Shown here one piece after another: positions 44,857-56,418 of a stretch of DNA of 64,000 nt. A program made the translations under genes and the position numbers. Source of the DNA: Muribaculaceae bacterium (GTDB lineage Bacteria > Bacteroidota > Bacteroidia > Bacteroidales > Muribaculaceae). The notes under the pieces were generated by a model. That model saw only the letters and a program-made list of their open reading frames with translations. It did not search any database and had not been told where the DNA came from. The DNA is taken from the NCBI GenBank assembly GCA_022510405.1, contig JAFLTP010000008.1, positions 38,784 through 102,783 of the forward strand. Reading direction: 5' to 3'. Numbering within the stretch: position 1 is the stretch's first letter; every line of letters begins with the position of its first letter.

Positions 44857-46200
44857 ATGATAGATAATATGAAAAGAATAAATTTATATAAAGTTTTGGC
44901 AGCGACTATCCTGATGGCATCTTCCGCAGCTTTTGTGGGTTGTAATGATCAGCCCGACAAGTTCGAGATGACGGCAGGAGTGCCCACCATCAAATACATA
45001 AGGCTGACAGATCCGGAGAAATCGGATTCTTTACTCAATCAGGCTTTCATGGAGACAACTATTTGTCTCGTTGGTGAAAATCTCACCTCTATCCACAAAT
45101 TGTGGTTCAACGATCAGCCTGCTATACTCAACACTTCGTTGATTACTGCTAACACACTTATCGTGGATATCCCGAGTAAAATTCCTGACGAAATCACCAA
45201 CAAGATTTATATGGAAACTCGCGACGGAGCTCTCTGTGATTATGATTTCACTGTATTAGTTCCATCCCCTGTCATCACTTCCATGCAGAATGAATGGGTT
45301 AAACCCGGTGATGAAGCTGTGATTAAAGGACGCTATTTCGTTAATGATGCAAACTATCCTATTTCAGTCACTATGCCCGGTAATATAAAAGTACCTAATG
45401 AGAACATCACGGATGTGACTGAAACCGAACTTCATTTTATAGTTCCTGCAGAATCAGACGGCACTTCAGGCCAGGTTTCTGTAGCCACTATGTATGGTTC
45501 GGCAAAATCACCATTCTATTTCCACGATCAAAGAGGCATGCTTTTTGATTTCGATGGGATCAGTCCTCTCTCGTTTGATGGTGGAGTATGGCATCCTCAT
45601 TCGGCCATCGAAGATGAAAACTCTTTATCCGGTCTTTATATTCAGTTTGGCGACGGAGAAACAGTATTGGATGACAATACTTGGGACGAAAGCCACTTCT
45701 TTGCTGAATATTGGGCGGGAAGCTGGGATGATCCGGAGTTTCCTGCATATGGACAAGGTATGAAAATCAACGACCTCATAGATTTCTCCAATTGGGAAAA
45801 CATGAGTCTGAAATTTGAGATGCAGATTCCTTCATCCAATCCTTGGAGCGCAGCGTCCATGCAGATAATCTTCGCAAGTGCTGAGTCTATACATATTCAG
45901 GCTGCTTCTTGGGATTTCTTTAACGGAGATGCGTCTCTGCAAGCGCCACGTGCAATGTACCGCCCTTGGCAATCCGCTGCCGGAAATAGTTTCCATACAA
46001 ATGGCGAGTGGATTACAGTGACAATCCCATTGTCTTCTTTCACTTATAATATGGCGGGTGAAGCTTGTGCCAATCAGTTCTCAGGACCGGAAAGTTTCGG
46101 ATCTTTCCAGATAAGTATAACTCAAGGTGGCATTAGTACTGAAAAGGAATGTACCCCTGTAATTAGATTGGACAATATCCGTGCTGTGGAAAATTTATAA
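44857..46200 (+). CDS. IPT/TIG-domain surface glycan-binding protein (A)
   Basis: A 447-residue lipoprotein, 7 bp after the SusD gene, in the position where such loci encode surface glycan-binding proteins. Signal peptide ending FVGC, two IPT/TIG Ig-like domains (about 45-135 and 140-225), and a C-terminal beta-sandwich (about 230-447) with many Trp (GGVWHPHSA, FAEYWAGSWDDPEFPAYG) that probably holds the sugar site and ends VIRLDNIRAVENL. Two ATGs (44857 and 44869) are possible; the second gives the classic MKRINLYK signal start. It would hold mannan at the surface for the transporter. Ligand inferred from context. Confidence 0.82.
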   Translation: MIDNMKRINLYKVLAATILMASSAAFVGCNDQPDKFEMTAGVPTIKYIRLTDPEKSDSLLNQAFMETTICLVGENLTSIHKLWFNDQPAILNTSLITANTLIVDIPSKIPDEITNKIYMETRDGALCDYDFTVLVPSPVITSMQNEWVKPGDEAVIKGRYFVNDANYPISVTMPGNIKVPNENITDVTETELHFIVPAESDGTSGQVSVATMYGSAKSPFYFHDQRGMLFDFDGISPLSFDGGVWHPHSAIEDENSLSGLYIQFGDGETVLDDNTWDESHFFAEYWAGSWDDPEFPAYGQGMKINDLIDFSNWENMSLKFEMQIPSSNPWSAASMQIIFASAESIHIQAASWDFFNGDASLQAPRAMYRPWQSAAGNSFHTNGEWITVTIPLSSFTYNMAGEACANQFSGPESFGSFQISITQGGISTEKECTPVIRLDNIRAVENL

Positions 46201-46219
46201 CCTTAAGGCTTGATAACTC

Positions 46220-48559
46220 ATGAAACTATTCAAAAAATACACTACAGTTGCTTTGATGGGAATCGCGCTTGCGGGTAGCTTCGCATTGACATCTTGCAAC
46301 GATGATAACGGAATATCTACCCAACAATACACGGGAGGTATCAATCTTAACGTATGGGGTCCATGCCCTGTGGCTCGTGGAGGTGAATTACGTTTCCTCG
46401 GTTCCGGTTTAGACCAGGTCACTGCTATCAGTTTGCCCGGAAGTGAAAAAATCACTGACATAAAACGTATCAGCAACGAGGAGATCAGAATAACCGTACC
46501 ACAAGATGCTGAGGAAGGATATGTGACTGTGCATACTTCAAAAGGAGACATCACCACAAAGACTCTCATTTCCTACCTTGAACCCATTTCAGTGGAAAAT
46601 ATATCTCCTTTGAAAGTTAAAGCCGGAGAAACTATCACAATCACCGGTGAATATCTAAACAATATTCATGAAGTGATATTCTCTGCCGATAAAACTAATC
46701 CGGACGCCTCAGTTCCGGAAGAAGATTTCATCTCCCATTCACGTCAGGAAATATCATTGACCGTGCCTGCTGAAGCTAAGACCGGTGTGCTGATACTTTC
46801 AGATGCAAATGAAGAAATGCCCAACTGGATAATTACAGAGAGCGAAATCACTGTGATAACTCCAAGCGTGGCTGAAATTCAAACTCTTGAAAAAGCTAAT
46901 CCGGGTGATGTGATCACTATTACCGGATCTGATCTTGATCTTGTAGTGGCATTAGTCATGGCAAATGGTGAAGAAATCGATTTCACTTATAATGAAAAAG
47001 AAAATGAGACACGTGCGGTTGGTAATGAAGGCTCCATAACTTTCACTATCCCTGAAAATGCATGCAATGGTCCAATCAGTATGGTGACTGCTTCCGGACT
47101 TGAAATTGTTGCAGTTAACATTGGTGAATGCCAACCCACAGATCTTATTGCATCACCTGCCGATGAACTTAGAGGTGGAAATGACGTGGCTATTTCAGGT
47201 AAGAATCTTCAGATGGTATCTTCAGTTGCAGTTCCCACAGCATCAGGTTACGCAGAAGTGGAATTCAAATTGGAAAGTAATGAAAAGATGACATTAGTAT
47301 TCCCCTCGGAAGGCCAAAGTGGAGACGTTCTCTTGGCTCTTAAAGGTGGAGGAGAAGTTTTCTTAGAACTTGCTACAGCCAAACCGGACGTTTTGACAAC
47401 AGATCAATTGCCTGCCGGCGCTGAAACAACTCTTGTCGGTAAAAATCTCGACCTTTTGGTTTTAATCAAATTTGCTGACGGTTCGGTAGCAGAAGTAAAT
47501 GAACCTAAAGCTGACCAAGTTACTGTAACAATTCCGGTAACGGCCCAGTCCGGTATCGCCGTTCTTAACATGGCAAATGGAGAAACTGCTGATTGGGAAG
47601 CGAATATTGCTGCTCCTACAGGCGCATATGTCGTGGAAGGTCCGAGCGATGAAGATGAAATCCTGGCAGGTACTCTTGCTAAGTTTACAATCGGGAATCC
47701 GGAAGCATTGAGCGGAATAAAGGTTAATGGCGAGTCGGTTCAATACATACTCAATGGCACCACTCTATATGTAAGTCTACCGGAGTCTTGCGGTAAAGGC
47801 ACTATCGTGACTTTGGAATCTTCCGATGGTTCTTCACTCGACTATACCTACAACTTCATTCCTGCAACCAAGGTCAGCATGGTGATATGGTCAGATGTTT
47901 GGGAATGTGCCGGATGGGGTGGTAACCAAGATCTCGCTTGGGGTGGTTTTGATTGGACTTCGGTACCAGCCGGAGCTATTCTGACAATCTATATGACTCC
48001 CACCGTGGATGATGGAGGCTGGTGGTGTATCTCTCTCCGTCATGGCGATAGTTGGGGTAACATTCCGGGATTGAATGATCAATATGACACTCCTGAAAAT
48101 GGCATCTTGAGCGTAGTATTGACTCAAAGTATCCTTGACGATCTTAACACAAATGGAGGTCTGGTAATCACAGGCGATGGATTTATTATGAATAAAGTGG
48201 AAGTGGAATGGGAAAATTCCATGGAAACTGTGATCTGGGAAGGCAGTTTTGATAGTTCCGGATGGGCAGGTAATCAAGATCTCGCTTGGGGAGGTTTTGA
48301 TTGGAGCACAGTTAAAGCCGGAACTGTTTTAAGAGCTTATTGCACTCCTAATGATCCATCCGCATGGTGGTGTGTTTCTTTCCGTCATGGAGACGGATGG
48401 GCAAACCTCCCCGGTGATGTTGGGGCTCAAATTGACTCTCCTGAAGGTGGTGTTGCTGAAATTATTCTTTCACAGGAAATAATTGATGACCTAAATGTCA
48501 ACGGTGGTCTGGTGATCACAGGCGACGGATATGTAATGACAAAAGTTACTTTGGAATAA
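46220..48559 (+). CDS. Long multi-IPT surface glycan-binding protein (B) with twin modules
   Basis: A 779-residue lipoprotein. Signal peptide ending LTSC (Cys26) and CNDDNG, then about five or six IPT/TIG-like Ig repeats (about 40-550; for example VKAGETITITGEYL, ANPGDVITITGSDL, LRGGNDVAISGKNL) acting as a stalk. Next come two tandem Trp-rich modules of 116 residues (about 554-669 and 670-779) that share GGNQDLAWGGFDW/AGNQDLAWGGFDW and NGGLVITGDG. The modules are the likely glycan-binding ends, reaching far from the membrane. They do not match a carbohydrate-binding family I can name. It lies 19 bp after binding protein A and before the GH26 gene. Confidence 0.82.
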   Translation: MKLFKKYTTVALMGIALAGSFALTSCNDDNGISTQQYTGGINLNVWGPCPVARGGELRFLGSGLDQVTAISLPGSEKITDIKRISNEEIRITVPQDAEEGYVTVHTSKGDITTKTLISYLEPISVENISPLKVKAGETITITGEYLNNIHEVIFSADKTNPDASVPEEDFISHSRQEISLTVPAEAKTGVLILSDANEEMPNWIITESEITVITPSVAEIQTLEKANPGDVITITGSDLDLVVALVMANGEEIDFTYNEKENETRAVGNEGSITFTIPENACNGPISMVTASGLEIVAVNIGECQPTDLIASPADELRGGNDVAISGKNLQMVSSVAVPTASGYAEVEFKLESNEKMTLVFPSEGQSGDVLLALKGGGEVFLELATAKPDVLTTDQLPAGAETTLVGKNLDLLVLIKFADGSVAEVNEPKADQVTVTIPVTAQSGIAVLNMANGETADWEANIAAPTGAYVVEGPSDEDEILAGTLAKFTIGNPEALSGIKVNGESVQYILNGTTLYVSLPESCGKGTIVTLESSDGSSLDYTYNFIPATKVSMVIWSDVWECAGWGGNQDLAWGGFDWTSVPAGAILTIYMTPTVDDGGWWCISLRHGDSWGNIPGLNDQYDTPENGILSVVLTQSILDDLNTNGGLVITGDGFIMNKVEVEWENSMETVIWEGSFDSSGWAGNQDLAWGGFDWSTVKAGTVLRAYCTPNDPSAWWCVSFRHGDGWANLPGDVGAQIDSPEGGVAEIILSQEIIDDLNVNGGLVITGDGYVMTKVTLE
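47879..48556 (+). repeat. Tandem duplication encoding twin glycan-binding modules
   Basis: Two copies with a 348-bp period. Over the GGNQDLAWGGFDW region (47921 and 48269) the DNA is almost identical, while flanks have diverged to roughly half identity in protein. This indicates an older duplication with one conserved core. Confidence 0.85.
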
Positions 48560-48572
48560 GGTGACAGTCAAT

Positions 48573-50018
48573 ATGAAAAAAAGGTTTTTTCCATATTTGC
48601 TTCTTTTAGCAGGAGTGGGCGCCTTGCTCACTTCCTGCGACAAGAAGGATGACGAACCCGACCATGGGACAATTACAGGCAATGATATGATTATTAGGTC
48701 AATTTCTGTTGAAGACGGAGCCAATATTGCCCCTATCGATGAAATGACTGTTAGTTATAACAATCTTGTTGCCATTAACAATAATCTTTCAGCATCGGTA
48801 AACGGAAGCTTGGTTCAGGTTTACGTCAGTCCTGAAGACGGCATGAAACTTGTAATCCCTCTTAATTGTGAATGGAATAAAGAATACAAGGTGACTGTGC
48901 CTGACGGATTGGTCTATTGCAAAGACAATGCTAATCTCGCAGCTAAGGGTTTCTCAATCTCCTTCACAACTCAAAGCGTGAAAGAGGAGCCCAAACTGGA
49001 TCAGAATCTCACCAATCCGAATGCCACTCAAGAAGCTAAAGCTCTTTATGAAGAACTACTTTCAAACTATGGGAAAGTAATGTATTCAGGAGCAATGGGA
49101 GGAGTGGCATGGGAAACCACTTACACAGATTATATCAATCAAGTGAATGATGGGGCAGGTTATCCTAAGGTTGTAGGGTTCGACTTTATTCACATTGCAT
49201 ATTCTCCGGCCAACTGGATCGATTATGGAGACATAACCCCGGTAGAAAACGTATGGAAGGAAGGTTCTATACCCACCATAACATGGCATTGGAATGTTCC
49301 TAATGTTGTGAATGGTGAAGTAGTGGATTCTAAACTCCTTAGCTACAACAACACTTTCTCGCCTCTTGAAGCTTTGACTCCGGGCACGGTGCAAAATGAA
49401 ATTGCGGAAGCGGATATCAAGAAAGTGGCCGGTTATCTTAAATTGCTTCAGGATGCCAATATCCCGGTTTTATTCCGTCCCTTCCATGAAGCTGCCGGTG
49501 ACTATACGTGGGGTCCCTGGTTCTGGTGGGGTAAAGATGGAACCGATGCCACAATCCAACTTTGGAATCATTTACGCGATGAGTTTGAAAACACCTATGG
49601 CCTAAATAACCTTATATGGGTATGGACGATGCAGACTTCTTCACAAGGACGATTTGCAGATATTGATGTTATAAGAAAAGCTTATCCGGGCGACGAAAAG
49701 GTGGATATAGTAGGCGTAGATCTTTATCCCGATAAGCCATTGACTGATCAGTCAAGTCAATTCCAACTTGTGAATGCAGTGGTAGAAGGTAAAAAAATCA
49801 TCACACTGTCAGAAGTAGGAAATCTCATTGATCCGGAAAGCGCCTTTACTAATAATGCTCTTTGGAGTTATTTCATGAATTGGTATGATTTTTCCGACAG
49901 AGACAAAGGTGTGTTCGGATTTGGCGATTGGAACGCACAACAGGTAAAGTATGCCGGAAAGGAATACTCAAATGTTTGGGCAGCTGTTGCTAATTCTCCA
50001 TATGTGATGAACAGATAA
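48573..50018 (+). CDS. GH26 beta-mannanase lipoprotein with N-terminal Ig-like domain
   Basis: A 481-residue lipoprotein. Signal peptide ending LLTSC (Cys22) followed by the acidic DKKDDEPD, which fits a surface-export signal in this phylum. An Ig-like (Big_5 type) domain (about 38-135) precedes the GH26 TIM barrel (about 142-481). Acid/base Glu306 in [19 protein letters not shown], nucleophile Glu414 in ITLSEVGN. The family cuts beta-1,4-mannan. I chose the ATG at 48573; a GTG 12 bp earlier is possible but not needed. Likely a surface endo-mannanase working with the binding proteins just upstream. Confidence 0.92.
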   Translation: MKKRFFPYLLLLAGVGALLTSCDKKDDEPDHGTITGNDMIIRSISVEDGANIAPIDEMTVSYNNLVAINNNLSASVNGSLVQVYVSPEDGMKLVIPLNCEWNKEYKVTVPDGLVYCKDNANLAAKGFSISFTTQSVKEEPKLDQNLTNPNATQEAKALYEELLSNYGKVMYSGAMGGVAWETTYTDYINQVNDGAGYPKVVGFDFIHIAYSPANWIDYGDITPVENVWKEGSIPTITWHWNVPNVVNGEVVDSKLLSYNNTFSPLEALTPGTVQNEIAEADIKKVAGYLKLLQDANIPVLFRPFHEAAGDYTWGPWFWWGKDGTDATIQLWNHLRDEFENTYGLNNLIWVWTMQTSSQGRFADIDVIRKAYPGDEKVDIVGVDLYPDKPLTDQSSQFQLVNAVVEGKKIITLSEVGNLIDPESAFTNNALWSYFMNWYDFSDRDKGVFGFGDWNAQQVKYAGKEYSNVWAAVANSPYVMNR

Positions 50019-50054
50019 TCAGAATCAAGTTACTACAGGTTCCCTATATTTCCG

Positions 50055-50084
50055 GGAATGGGGCAGGTTGCCTTGCCCCGTTCC
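50055..50084 (+). other. Intercistronic hairpin before GH94 gene
   Basis: 11-bp GC-rich stem (GGAATGGGGCA with TGCCCCGTTCC, one G-T pair) and an 8-nt loop (50066-50073), with A-rich sequence after it and no T-run. It ends 25 bp before the GH94 ATG. More likely an mRNA-stability or processing element than a terminator. Confidence 0.6.
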
Positions 50085-50109
50085 ACAAAAATACTTTCAA
50101 AATATCTAC

Positions 50110-52572
50110 ATGAAACGTTTCGGTCATTTCGATGATGAAAACCGTGAGTATGTCATCACTCACCCGGCAACTCCTTGGCCTTGGATTAATTATCTTGGCA
50201 ACAAAGAGTTTTTCTCGCTAATTTCCAACACTGCGGGTGGTTATTCTTTCTATAAAGATGCTAAATTCAGACGTATCACACGATATCGCTACAATGGAGT
50301 CCCAATGGATGCCGGAGGCAGGTACTTCTATGTGAAGGATGAAAAAACGGGAAAAGTATGGAATCCCGGATGGAAACCTTGTAAGACTCCGCTTGATTTT
50401 TATGAATGCAGACATGGTTTAAACTATACTAAGATCTCAGGTAAAAAAGATGATATAAGGTTAGATTTAATTTTCTTTGTTCCTCTGGGGGCTAATTGTG
50501 AGGTGACTAAACTCACTGTCACAAACAGCTCCTCAGAGCCAAGGAAATTGAAGTTATGGTCTTTCCAAGAATGGTGTCTTTGGAATGCACAGACTGATAT
50601 GGAGAACTTCCAGAGAAATCTTTCTACGGGAGAGGTTGAAATTGAAAATGAGGGTCAAACACTTTATCATAAGACAGAATATAAAGAAAGACGTAACCAT
50701 TATGCTTTTTATCATGTAAACCATGAAGTGAAAGGATTTGATACCGATAGAGAGACTTTCTTAGGTATTTATAACGGTTTTGACGATCCCGATGCTGTGA
50801 GGGAGGGAAAATCTTTTGATAGCGTGGCTCATGGTTGGAGTCCTATCGCTTCGCATTTCATTGAATTGGAACTCAAACCGGGAGAAAGCAAAAATCTGAT
50901 TTTTATTCTCGGTTATGTTGAAAATCCTGAAGACGAGAAATGGGAATCCAAGGGCGTAGTGAACAAGAAAAAAGCGCATGAACTTATCCAACGTTTCAAC
51001 ACGGAAGAGAAAGTGTGTAAAGCTTTTTCCGAATTGAAAGATATGTGGGATAAACTCTTGGATAAATTCACTTTGACTTCAGGTGATCCAAGGCTTGACA
51101 GAATGGTGAATATCTGGAATCAATACCAATGTATGATCACATTCTGTTTCTCGCGTTCAGCCTCATTCTTTGAAAGCGGAATAGGAAGAGGAATGGGTTT
51201 TAGAGACAGCAACCAGGATTTAATAGGATTTGTGCATCAGATTCCGGAAAGGGCAAGAGAAAGAATAATTGATATTGCCTCCACACAATTCCCCGATGGA
51301 GGTTGCTACCATCAGTATCAGCCCCTCACAAAACGAGGCAACAATGATATAGGAGGAGGTTTTAACGACGATCCGATGTGGCTCATTTTCGGAACCACTG
51401 CCTATATCAAGGAAACGGGAGATACCTCAATTTTGGATGAACCGGTGCCGTTTGATAACCAACCGGGAAGCGAGGTGCCATTGATGCAACATCTCAAGGT
51501 TTCCTTCGACCATGTTATCAATAATCTCGGTCCACATGGACTTCCTCTCATAGGGAGGGCCGACTGGAACGACTGTCTCAACCTTAACTGTTTCTCAAAA
51601 GACCCGAATGAATCTTTCCAGACCACAGAAAATAAATCTGAGGGTTCAAAGGCAGAATCTCTGATGATTGCAGGTCAGTTCGTAATCTATGGTAAGGATT
51701 ATGCTGAACTTTGCCGAGAAAGAGGCGACATAGCCGAAGCGGAAAGAGCCGAGAAGGAGGTAGCCAAAATGGAAGATGCAATCAAAAAATCAGGTTGGGA
51801 TGGTGAATGGTTCCTACGTGCTTACGATTATTTCGGAAATCCTGTAGGAAGCCATAAAAATAATGAGGGAAAAATATTTATAGAGAGCCAGGGTTGGTGC
51901 ACTATGGCAGGAGTTGGACTCGAAGAAGGGTTGGTGGAAAAATCGCTTGATTCAGTCAAAACTTATCTTGACACTGAACATGGTATAGTTCTCAATAACC
52001 CTGCCTTCACAGAATATGTGTTGAACTATGGAGAAATTTCAACTTACCCGGCCGGATATAAGGAAAATGCCGGTATTTTCGCTCATAACAACCCATGGAT
52101 TATAATCGGAGAAACAGTATTGGGTAGAGGAGACAGGGCATGGGAATATTATGAAAAAATTTGTCCTGCATACGTTGAGGAGAAAGACCAGACTCTCCAT
52201 AAAGTTGAGCCATACGTCTATTCCCAGATGACAGCAGGGAAAGATGCCTTCAAACCGGGAGAAGCTAAGAATTCTTGGCTCACCGGCACGGCAGCCTGGA
52301 ATTGGTATGCTATCACTCAGTTTATCTTGGGTATTAAGCCTTCCTACAAAGGATTGGTGATAGATCCTTGTATCCCTTCTTCTTGGGAGGATTTCAAGGT
52401 TAACCGTCATTTCCGGGGTGCTGACTATGAAATCGAGATAAAGAATCCTCATCATAGCTCTAAAGGTATCGCATCCATCTCAGTAAATGGCAAGGAACTG
52501 CCTGAAGGTAATAATCTCATTCCTTTACAACCGGTAGGTACTAAAACCCATGTTGTGGTAACTCTTATATAA
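50110..52572 (+). CDS. GH94 cellobiose phosphorylase
   Basis: An 820-residue cytoplasmic enzyme (no signal peptide) that splits cellobiose with phosphate into Glc-1-P and glucose. N-terminal beta-sandwich (about 1-300), helical linker, then the (alpha/alpha)6 barrel with catalytic Asp488 in [12 protein letters not shown], substrate residues in [12 protein letters not shown], and [17 protein letters not shown]. The length of about 820 fits cellobiose phosphorylase better than the longer cellodextrin or chitobiose types. The start is the ATG at 50110 ([16 protein letters not shown], a known family N-terminus); an upstream ATG lies inside the hairpin region. Its presence implies the substrate contains beta-1,4-linked glucose pairs, i.e. 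glucomannan. Confidence 0.92.
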   Translation: MKRFGHFDDENREYVITHPATPWPWINYLGNKEFFSLISNTAGGYSFYKDAKFRRITRYRYNGVPMDAGGRYFYVKDEKTGKVWNPGWKPCKTPLDFYECRHGLNYTKISGKKDDIRLDLIFFVPLGANCEVTKLTVTNSSSEPRKLKLWSFQEWCLWNAQTDMENFQRNLSTGEVEIENEGQTLYHKTEYKERRNHYAFYHVNHEVKGFDTDRETFLGIYNGFDDPDAVREGKSFDSVAHGWSPIASHFIELELKPGESKNLIFILGYVENPEDEKWESKGVVNKKKAHELIQRFNTEEKVCKAFSELKDMWDKLLDKFTLTSGDPRLDRMVNIWNQYQCMITFCFSRSASFFESGIGRGMGFRDSNQDLIGFVHQIPERARERIIDIASTQFPDGGCYHQYQPLTKRGNNDIGGGFNDDPMWLIFGTTAYIKETGDTSILDEPVPFDNQPGSEVPLMQHLKVSFDHVINNLGPHGLPLIGRADWNDCLNLNCFSKDPNESFQTTENKSEGSKAESLMIAGQFVIYGKDYAELCRERGDIAEAERAEKEVAKMEDAIKKSGWDGEWFLRAYDYFGNPVGSHKNNEGKIFIESQGWCTMAGVGLEEGLVEKSLDSVKTYLDTEHGIVLNNPAFTEYVLNYGEISTYPAGYKENAGIFAHNNPWIIIGETVLGRGDRAWEYYEKICPAYVEEKDQTLHKVEPYVYSQMTAGKDAFKPGEAKNSWLTGTAAWNWYAITQFILGIKPSYKGLVIDPCIPSSWEDFKVNRHFRGADYEIEIKNPHHSSKGIASISVNGKELPEGNNLIPLQPVGTKTHVVVTLI

Positions 52573-52624
52573 CCTCTCCTGAATGCACTATTAACTACTT
52601 ACCAAACTTTCAAACTAATTTAAC

Positions 52625-53740
52625 ATGAAATTCTATTATTATCTATTAGTTATTTTTCTATTAGTTTCGTGTGGTAATAAAAAAGAAGCCTCCACAGAAG
52701 CGGAAACCACTCTTACTCCGGCACAGCAACTCTCCATGCGTCTTCAAAACATTGTTGACAGTGGTAAATATGTATATGGTCATGCAGATGATACAGCATA
52801 CGGTCACACATGGGAGTATCAACCGGGTCGTTCGGACGTCAAAGAAGTTGCAGGAGATTATCCCGGCCTTATCAACTGGGACCTCGGAATGATGGAACTT
52901 GACAGCGCAAATAATCTTGATGGAGTGCCATTCACCTATATGGCAAATGAAATCAAAAACCAGCATGAAAGAGGGGGCATCAATTCTATCAGCTGGCATA
53001 TGAGAAACCCGGTGACCGGCGGTAATTCATGGGATGTATCCGATACCTTAACCGTGAAACAAGTGGTGACTCCGGGCACTGAAGCAAATAAGAAAATGAC
53101 AGAATGGATAGGGAAAACTGCCGACTTTATAGGAAGTCTTAAAGACAGCCAAGGCAATATCATTCCTGTTGTGTATCGTCCGTGGCATGAGCATACAGGA
53201 CATTGGTTCTGGTGGGGCTCACCTTATTCAACTCCGGAAGAATACAAACAATTATGGAAAATGACACGCAAAGTGTTTGATGAAAAAGGTGTCAACAATG
53301 TGGTTTGGGCTTACTCCCCGGACAAGATTCCAAGTGAAGAACTTTATATTGAAAGGTATCCGGGAGATGAGATGGTGGATATTATGGGGATAGACATCTA
53401 TCAGTTTGGAGCTGAAGACGGTATCGAGGCTTTTCGCGAAAATGTTAAATCCGGACTCGGAATAGCAGCCAAGGTAGCTAAAGACCATAACAAGATATTA
53501 GCCTTAACTGAAACCGGGCTTGAAAGCCTTCCGGTGAATGACTGGTATACTGAAGTTCTTGCACCCGCAATCGCTCCATATCCCATAGCGTTTGTATGCG
53601 TTTGGAGAAACGCATGGAAAGAAAGGAAACCGGAACATTTCTACGCGCCCTATCCCGGCCATCCCTCTTCAGAAAATTTCATAGAATTCTATAAAAATCC
53701 TAAAACTCTCTTTGCAGGGGATTTAAAGAATAATTACTAA
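52625..53740 (+). CDS. GH26 mannanase/mannobiohydrolase lipoprotein
   Basis: A 371-residue lipoprotein without the N-terminal Ig-like domain of the first GH26. Signal peptide ending LVSC (Cys16), then NKKEAST, less acidic, so a periplasmic site is likelier. TIM barrel with acid/base Glu189 in [15 protein letters not shown] and nucleophile Glu296 in [11 protein letters not shown]26 enzymes encoded next to GH130, epimerase and transporter genes (as in Bacteroides fragilis) release mannobiose from chain ends; by context this one probably makes the disaccharide taken up by the transporter two genes on. Exo or endo action is not shown by sequence. Confidence 0.9.
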   Translation: MKFYYYLLVIFLLVSCGNKKEASTEAETTLTPAQQLSMRLQNIVDSGKYVYGHADDTAYGHTWEYQPGRSDVKEVAGDYPGLINWDLGMMELDSANNLDGVPFTYMANEIKNQHERGGINSISWHMRNPVTGGNSWDVSDTLTVKQVVTPGTEANKKMTEWIGKTADFIGSLKDSQGNIIPVVYRPWHEHTGHWFWWGSPYSTPEEYKQLWKMTRKVFDEKGVNNVVWAYSPDKIPSEELYIERYPGDEMVDIMGIDIYQFGAEDGIEAFRENVKSGLGIAAKVAKDHNKILALTETGLESLPVNDWYTEVLAPAIAPYPIAFVCVWRNAWKERKPEHFYAPYPGHPSSENFIEFYKNPKTLFAGDLKNNY

Positions 53741-53769
53741 ATAAAAATTTCGTTTGCAATAATAAGAAG

Positions 53770-54951
53770 ATGAACACATTTGAAACCAGAAAAAGACTCG
53801 TTGAAGGTCGTTTCACAGAACTCATCTCACGCCCTAATACAGCAATTGAAGGAAACGGAATATATGAGAGATACGTCAACCCGGTTCTCACCTCTGACAT
53901 GGTGCCTCTGGAATGGCGCTATGATTATGATCCAAAAACCAATCCCTATTTCATGGAGAGGATAGGCGTCAATGCCACCCTTAATTCCGGAGCAATCAAA
54001 TGGGGCGACAAATATGTCTTGGTGGTGAGAGTGGAAGGCAATGACCGTAAATCATTCTTTGCAGTAGCAGAGAGCCCGAACGGAATTGATAAATTTCGCT
54101 TTTGGGATCGCCCCATAACTATGCCAGAAGATATAAGGATAGGGACAAATGTATATGACATGCGTCTCACAAAACATGAAGACGGATGGATTTATGGACT
54201 ATTCTGCGTGGAACGTCATGATGATGACAAGCCTGAAGACCTCTCAGCTGCTACAGCAGCATGCGGCATAGCAAGAACTAAAAATTTGGTGAACTGGGAA
54301 CGTCTTCCCGATCTAAAATGCAAATCCCAGCAAAGGAACGTTGTGCTACATCCTGAATTTATAAATGGCAAATATGCACTTTACACTCGTCCACAGGATG
54401 GTTTCATTGATGCCGGCAGCGGTGGCGGAATAGGATGGGGATATGTCGACGATATCACCAATGCTGAATTATATGATGAACGAATCATAGAACATAGATT
54501 CTATCATACCATCAAGGAACTTAAAAACGGCGAAGGACCACATCCTATAAAAACCCCGAAGGGATGGCTTCATCTTGCACACGGTGTGAGGGGGTGTGCT
54601 TCCGGACTGAGATACGTGCTTTATCTTTACATGACTTCTCTTGAAGAACCATGGAAAGTGATAGCAGCTCCCGGGGGTTATTTCATGGCTCCGGTGGGGG
54701 AAGAATATATAGGCGATGTGATGAATGTGCTCTTCTCCAACGGATGGATTGCTGACGAAGACGGAAAAGTTTTCATCTACTATGCATCTTCCGACACCCG
54801 GATGCATGTCGCTACTTCAACCGTTGACAGACTTGTGGACTATTGTTTCAATACACCTCAAGACGGATTGACTACAGGACGAAGCGTCGTGGCAATCAAC
54901 CGTCTTATCGATAAAAATTTAAAAACACTAAATGGCTGCACCGTTATCTGA
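53770..54951 (+). CDS. GH130 4-O-beta-mannosylglucose phosphorylase
   Basis: A 393-residue cytoplasmic five-bladed propeller enzyme that splits Man-beta-1,4-Glc with phosphate to Man-1-P and glucose. Subfamily-1 features: N-terminal [19 protein letters not shown], catalytic Asp130 in [35 protein letters not shown] and the phosphate-binding [19 protein letters not shown]. It acts after the 2-epimerase encoded two genes downstream and can also use Man-Glc released directly from glucomannan. Its 3' end overlaps the transporter gene by 20 bp. Confidence 0.93.
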   Translation: MNTFETRKRLVEGRFTELISRPNTAIEGNGIYERYVNPVLTSDMVPLEWRYDYDPKTNPYFMERIGVNATLNSGAIKWGDKYVLVVRVEGNDRKSFFAVAESPNGIDKFRFWDRPITMPEDIRIGTNVYDMRLTKHEDGWIYGLFCVERHDDDKPEDLSAATAACGIARTKNLVNWERLPDLKCKSQQRNVVLHPEFINGKYALYTRPQDGFIDAGSGGGIGWGYVDDITNAELYDERIIEHRFYHTIKELKNGEGPHPIKTPKGWLHLAHGVRGCASGLRYVLYLYMTSLEEPWKVIAAPGGYFMAPVGEEYIGDVMNVLFSNGWIADEDGKVFIYYASSDTRMHVATSTVDRLVDYCFNTPQDGLTTGRSVVAINRLIDKNLKTLNGCTVI

Positions 54952-56392
54952 AAAAATTGGCTATGGATTCGGCGATATGGCTTCGTCGATGTTTTGGAAA
55001 GTATTTAGCTACTATCTTCCTTTCTTCTATTCGAATATATTCGGCATCTCCCTTATTGATACCGGTATTCTCCTTTTAGTCACAAGGATTTGGGATGCTG
55101 TTTCCGACCCGATGATGGGAGCGGTGGCAGACCGTACAAAGACAAAATGGGGTAAATATCGTCCGTATCTTTTATGGATAGCCCCACTCTTCTCTATTTG
55201 CGGTATATTGCTTTTCACTACTCCAGACTGGAGTTATTCCGCGAAACTTATATGGGCTTATGCCACCTATATCGCGATGATGACAGTCTATACCGGCATC
55301 AATGTACCTTATGGGGCGATGCTTGGTGTGATGACTTCAAACTCAAAGGAGAAAACTGTGTTCTCTTCATTCCGAATGTTTTTCGCCTACGGAGGATCTT
55401 TCATTGCGTTATTCCTTTGGGATCCTTTATGCTCAATGTTTGAGAACAGTTTCGGCGCCACAGCACAGACTTCATGGCGTTTGTCGATGACAGTGATTGC
55501 TGCCTGCTGTTTCTTCCTTTTCCTCCTTTGTTTCTGGATGACTAAGGAGAAGGTGAAACAAATCGGAGAGAAAACATCTTTGAAAAAAGATGTCAAGAAT
55601 CTTGTCACCAACAAACCTTGGTGGCTTCTCAACGGAGCATCTCTATGCTTCAATCTTTTCAATACGGTGAGAGGCGCTACCGTTGCCTATTTCTTTGTGG
55701 ATATAATAGACAAGGCTCCTGACCATGACTTGATGTTATTCGGCTTGAAGATACTGTTCTATTCCGGACTTTTCCTCGGTATCGGAGAGGTGGCTAATAT
55801 GATTGGAGTAGCCACTGCCGTGCCAATCACCAACAAGATAGGAAAGAAACCTACCTTTATAATGGTTGACTTGCTCTTGATAGGGTTCAGCATCCTTTTC
55901 TTCTTCTGCCCGGTATCTGTGAGCGGATTCTGGCTCATGCTTCTTCTCCAAGTGGTGATTTCTGTATTAACCGGCATTATGTCACCGTTGGTATGGTCTA
56001 TGTATGCCGATGTAAGTGATTACTCGGAACTCAAAAACGGTAGTGCATCTACAGGGCTTATCTTCTCTTCGGCATCTATGGCGCAGAAATTCGGTGGTGC
56101 CATCGGCGGAGCCGCAGTTATGTGGCTCTTGGATAGTGTGGGTTATGTGGCAAGAGGAGATGCCGTAGCTGATATCACCCAACCTGCCGGTGCCATCAGC
56201 TGTCTTTGGTATCTTATGACGTTCATTCCTGCCGGCGTGGCTCTTCTCTCTATGGTTATTGTTTGGCTTTATCCTCTCGGAACTGCCAAGATGGATGAAA
56301 TCGTTGCCAAGCTCAATAAGATGCGTGGAGGAGAAAGATTGCTTGATAATCCTGAATATGATGAACTCACCGATCTTGCCACTCAAATGTAA
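54932..56392 (+). CDS. GPH-type MFS disaccharide transporter
   Basis: A 486-residue inner-membrane symporter with 12 predicted helices of the glycoside-pentoside-hexuronide family. The N-terminal [19 protein letters not shown] and the loop [16 protein letters not shown] are characteristic. It most likely imports mannobiose or Man-Glc, and perhaps cellobiose, with cations from the periplasm. The ATG at 54932 lies 20 bp inside the GH130 gene in another frame. No other start is suitable, and the overlap suggests coupled translation. Confidence 0.92.
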   Translation: MAAPLSEKIGYGFGDMASSMFWKVFSYYLPFFYSNIFGISLIDTGILLLVTRIWDAVSDPMMGAVADRTKTKWGKYRPYLLWIAPLFSICGILLFTTPDWSYSAKLIWAYATYIAMMTVYTGINVPYGAMLGVMTSNSKEKTVFSSFRMFFAYGGSFIALFLWDPLCSMFENSFGATAQTSWRLSMTVIAACCFFLFLLCFWMTKEKVKQIGEKTSLKKDVKNLVTNKPWWLLNGASLCFNLFNTVRGATVAYFFVDIIDKAPDHDLMLFGLKILFYSGLFLGIGEVANMIGVATAVPITNKIGKKPTFIMVDLLLIGFSILFFFCPVSVSGFWLMLLLQVVISVLTGIMSPLVWSMYADVSDYSELKNGSASTGLIFSSASMAQKFGGAIGGAAVMWLLDSVGYVARGDAVADITQPAGAISCLWYLMTFIPAGVALLSMVIVWLYPLGTAKMDEIVAKLNKMRGGERLLDNPEYDELTDLATQM

Positions 56393-56418
56393 AACCTTGT
56401 TCCCCATTATTCAAAGAA

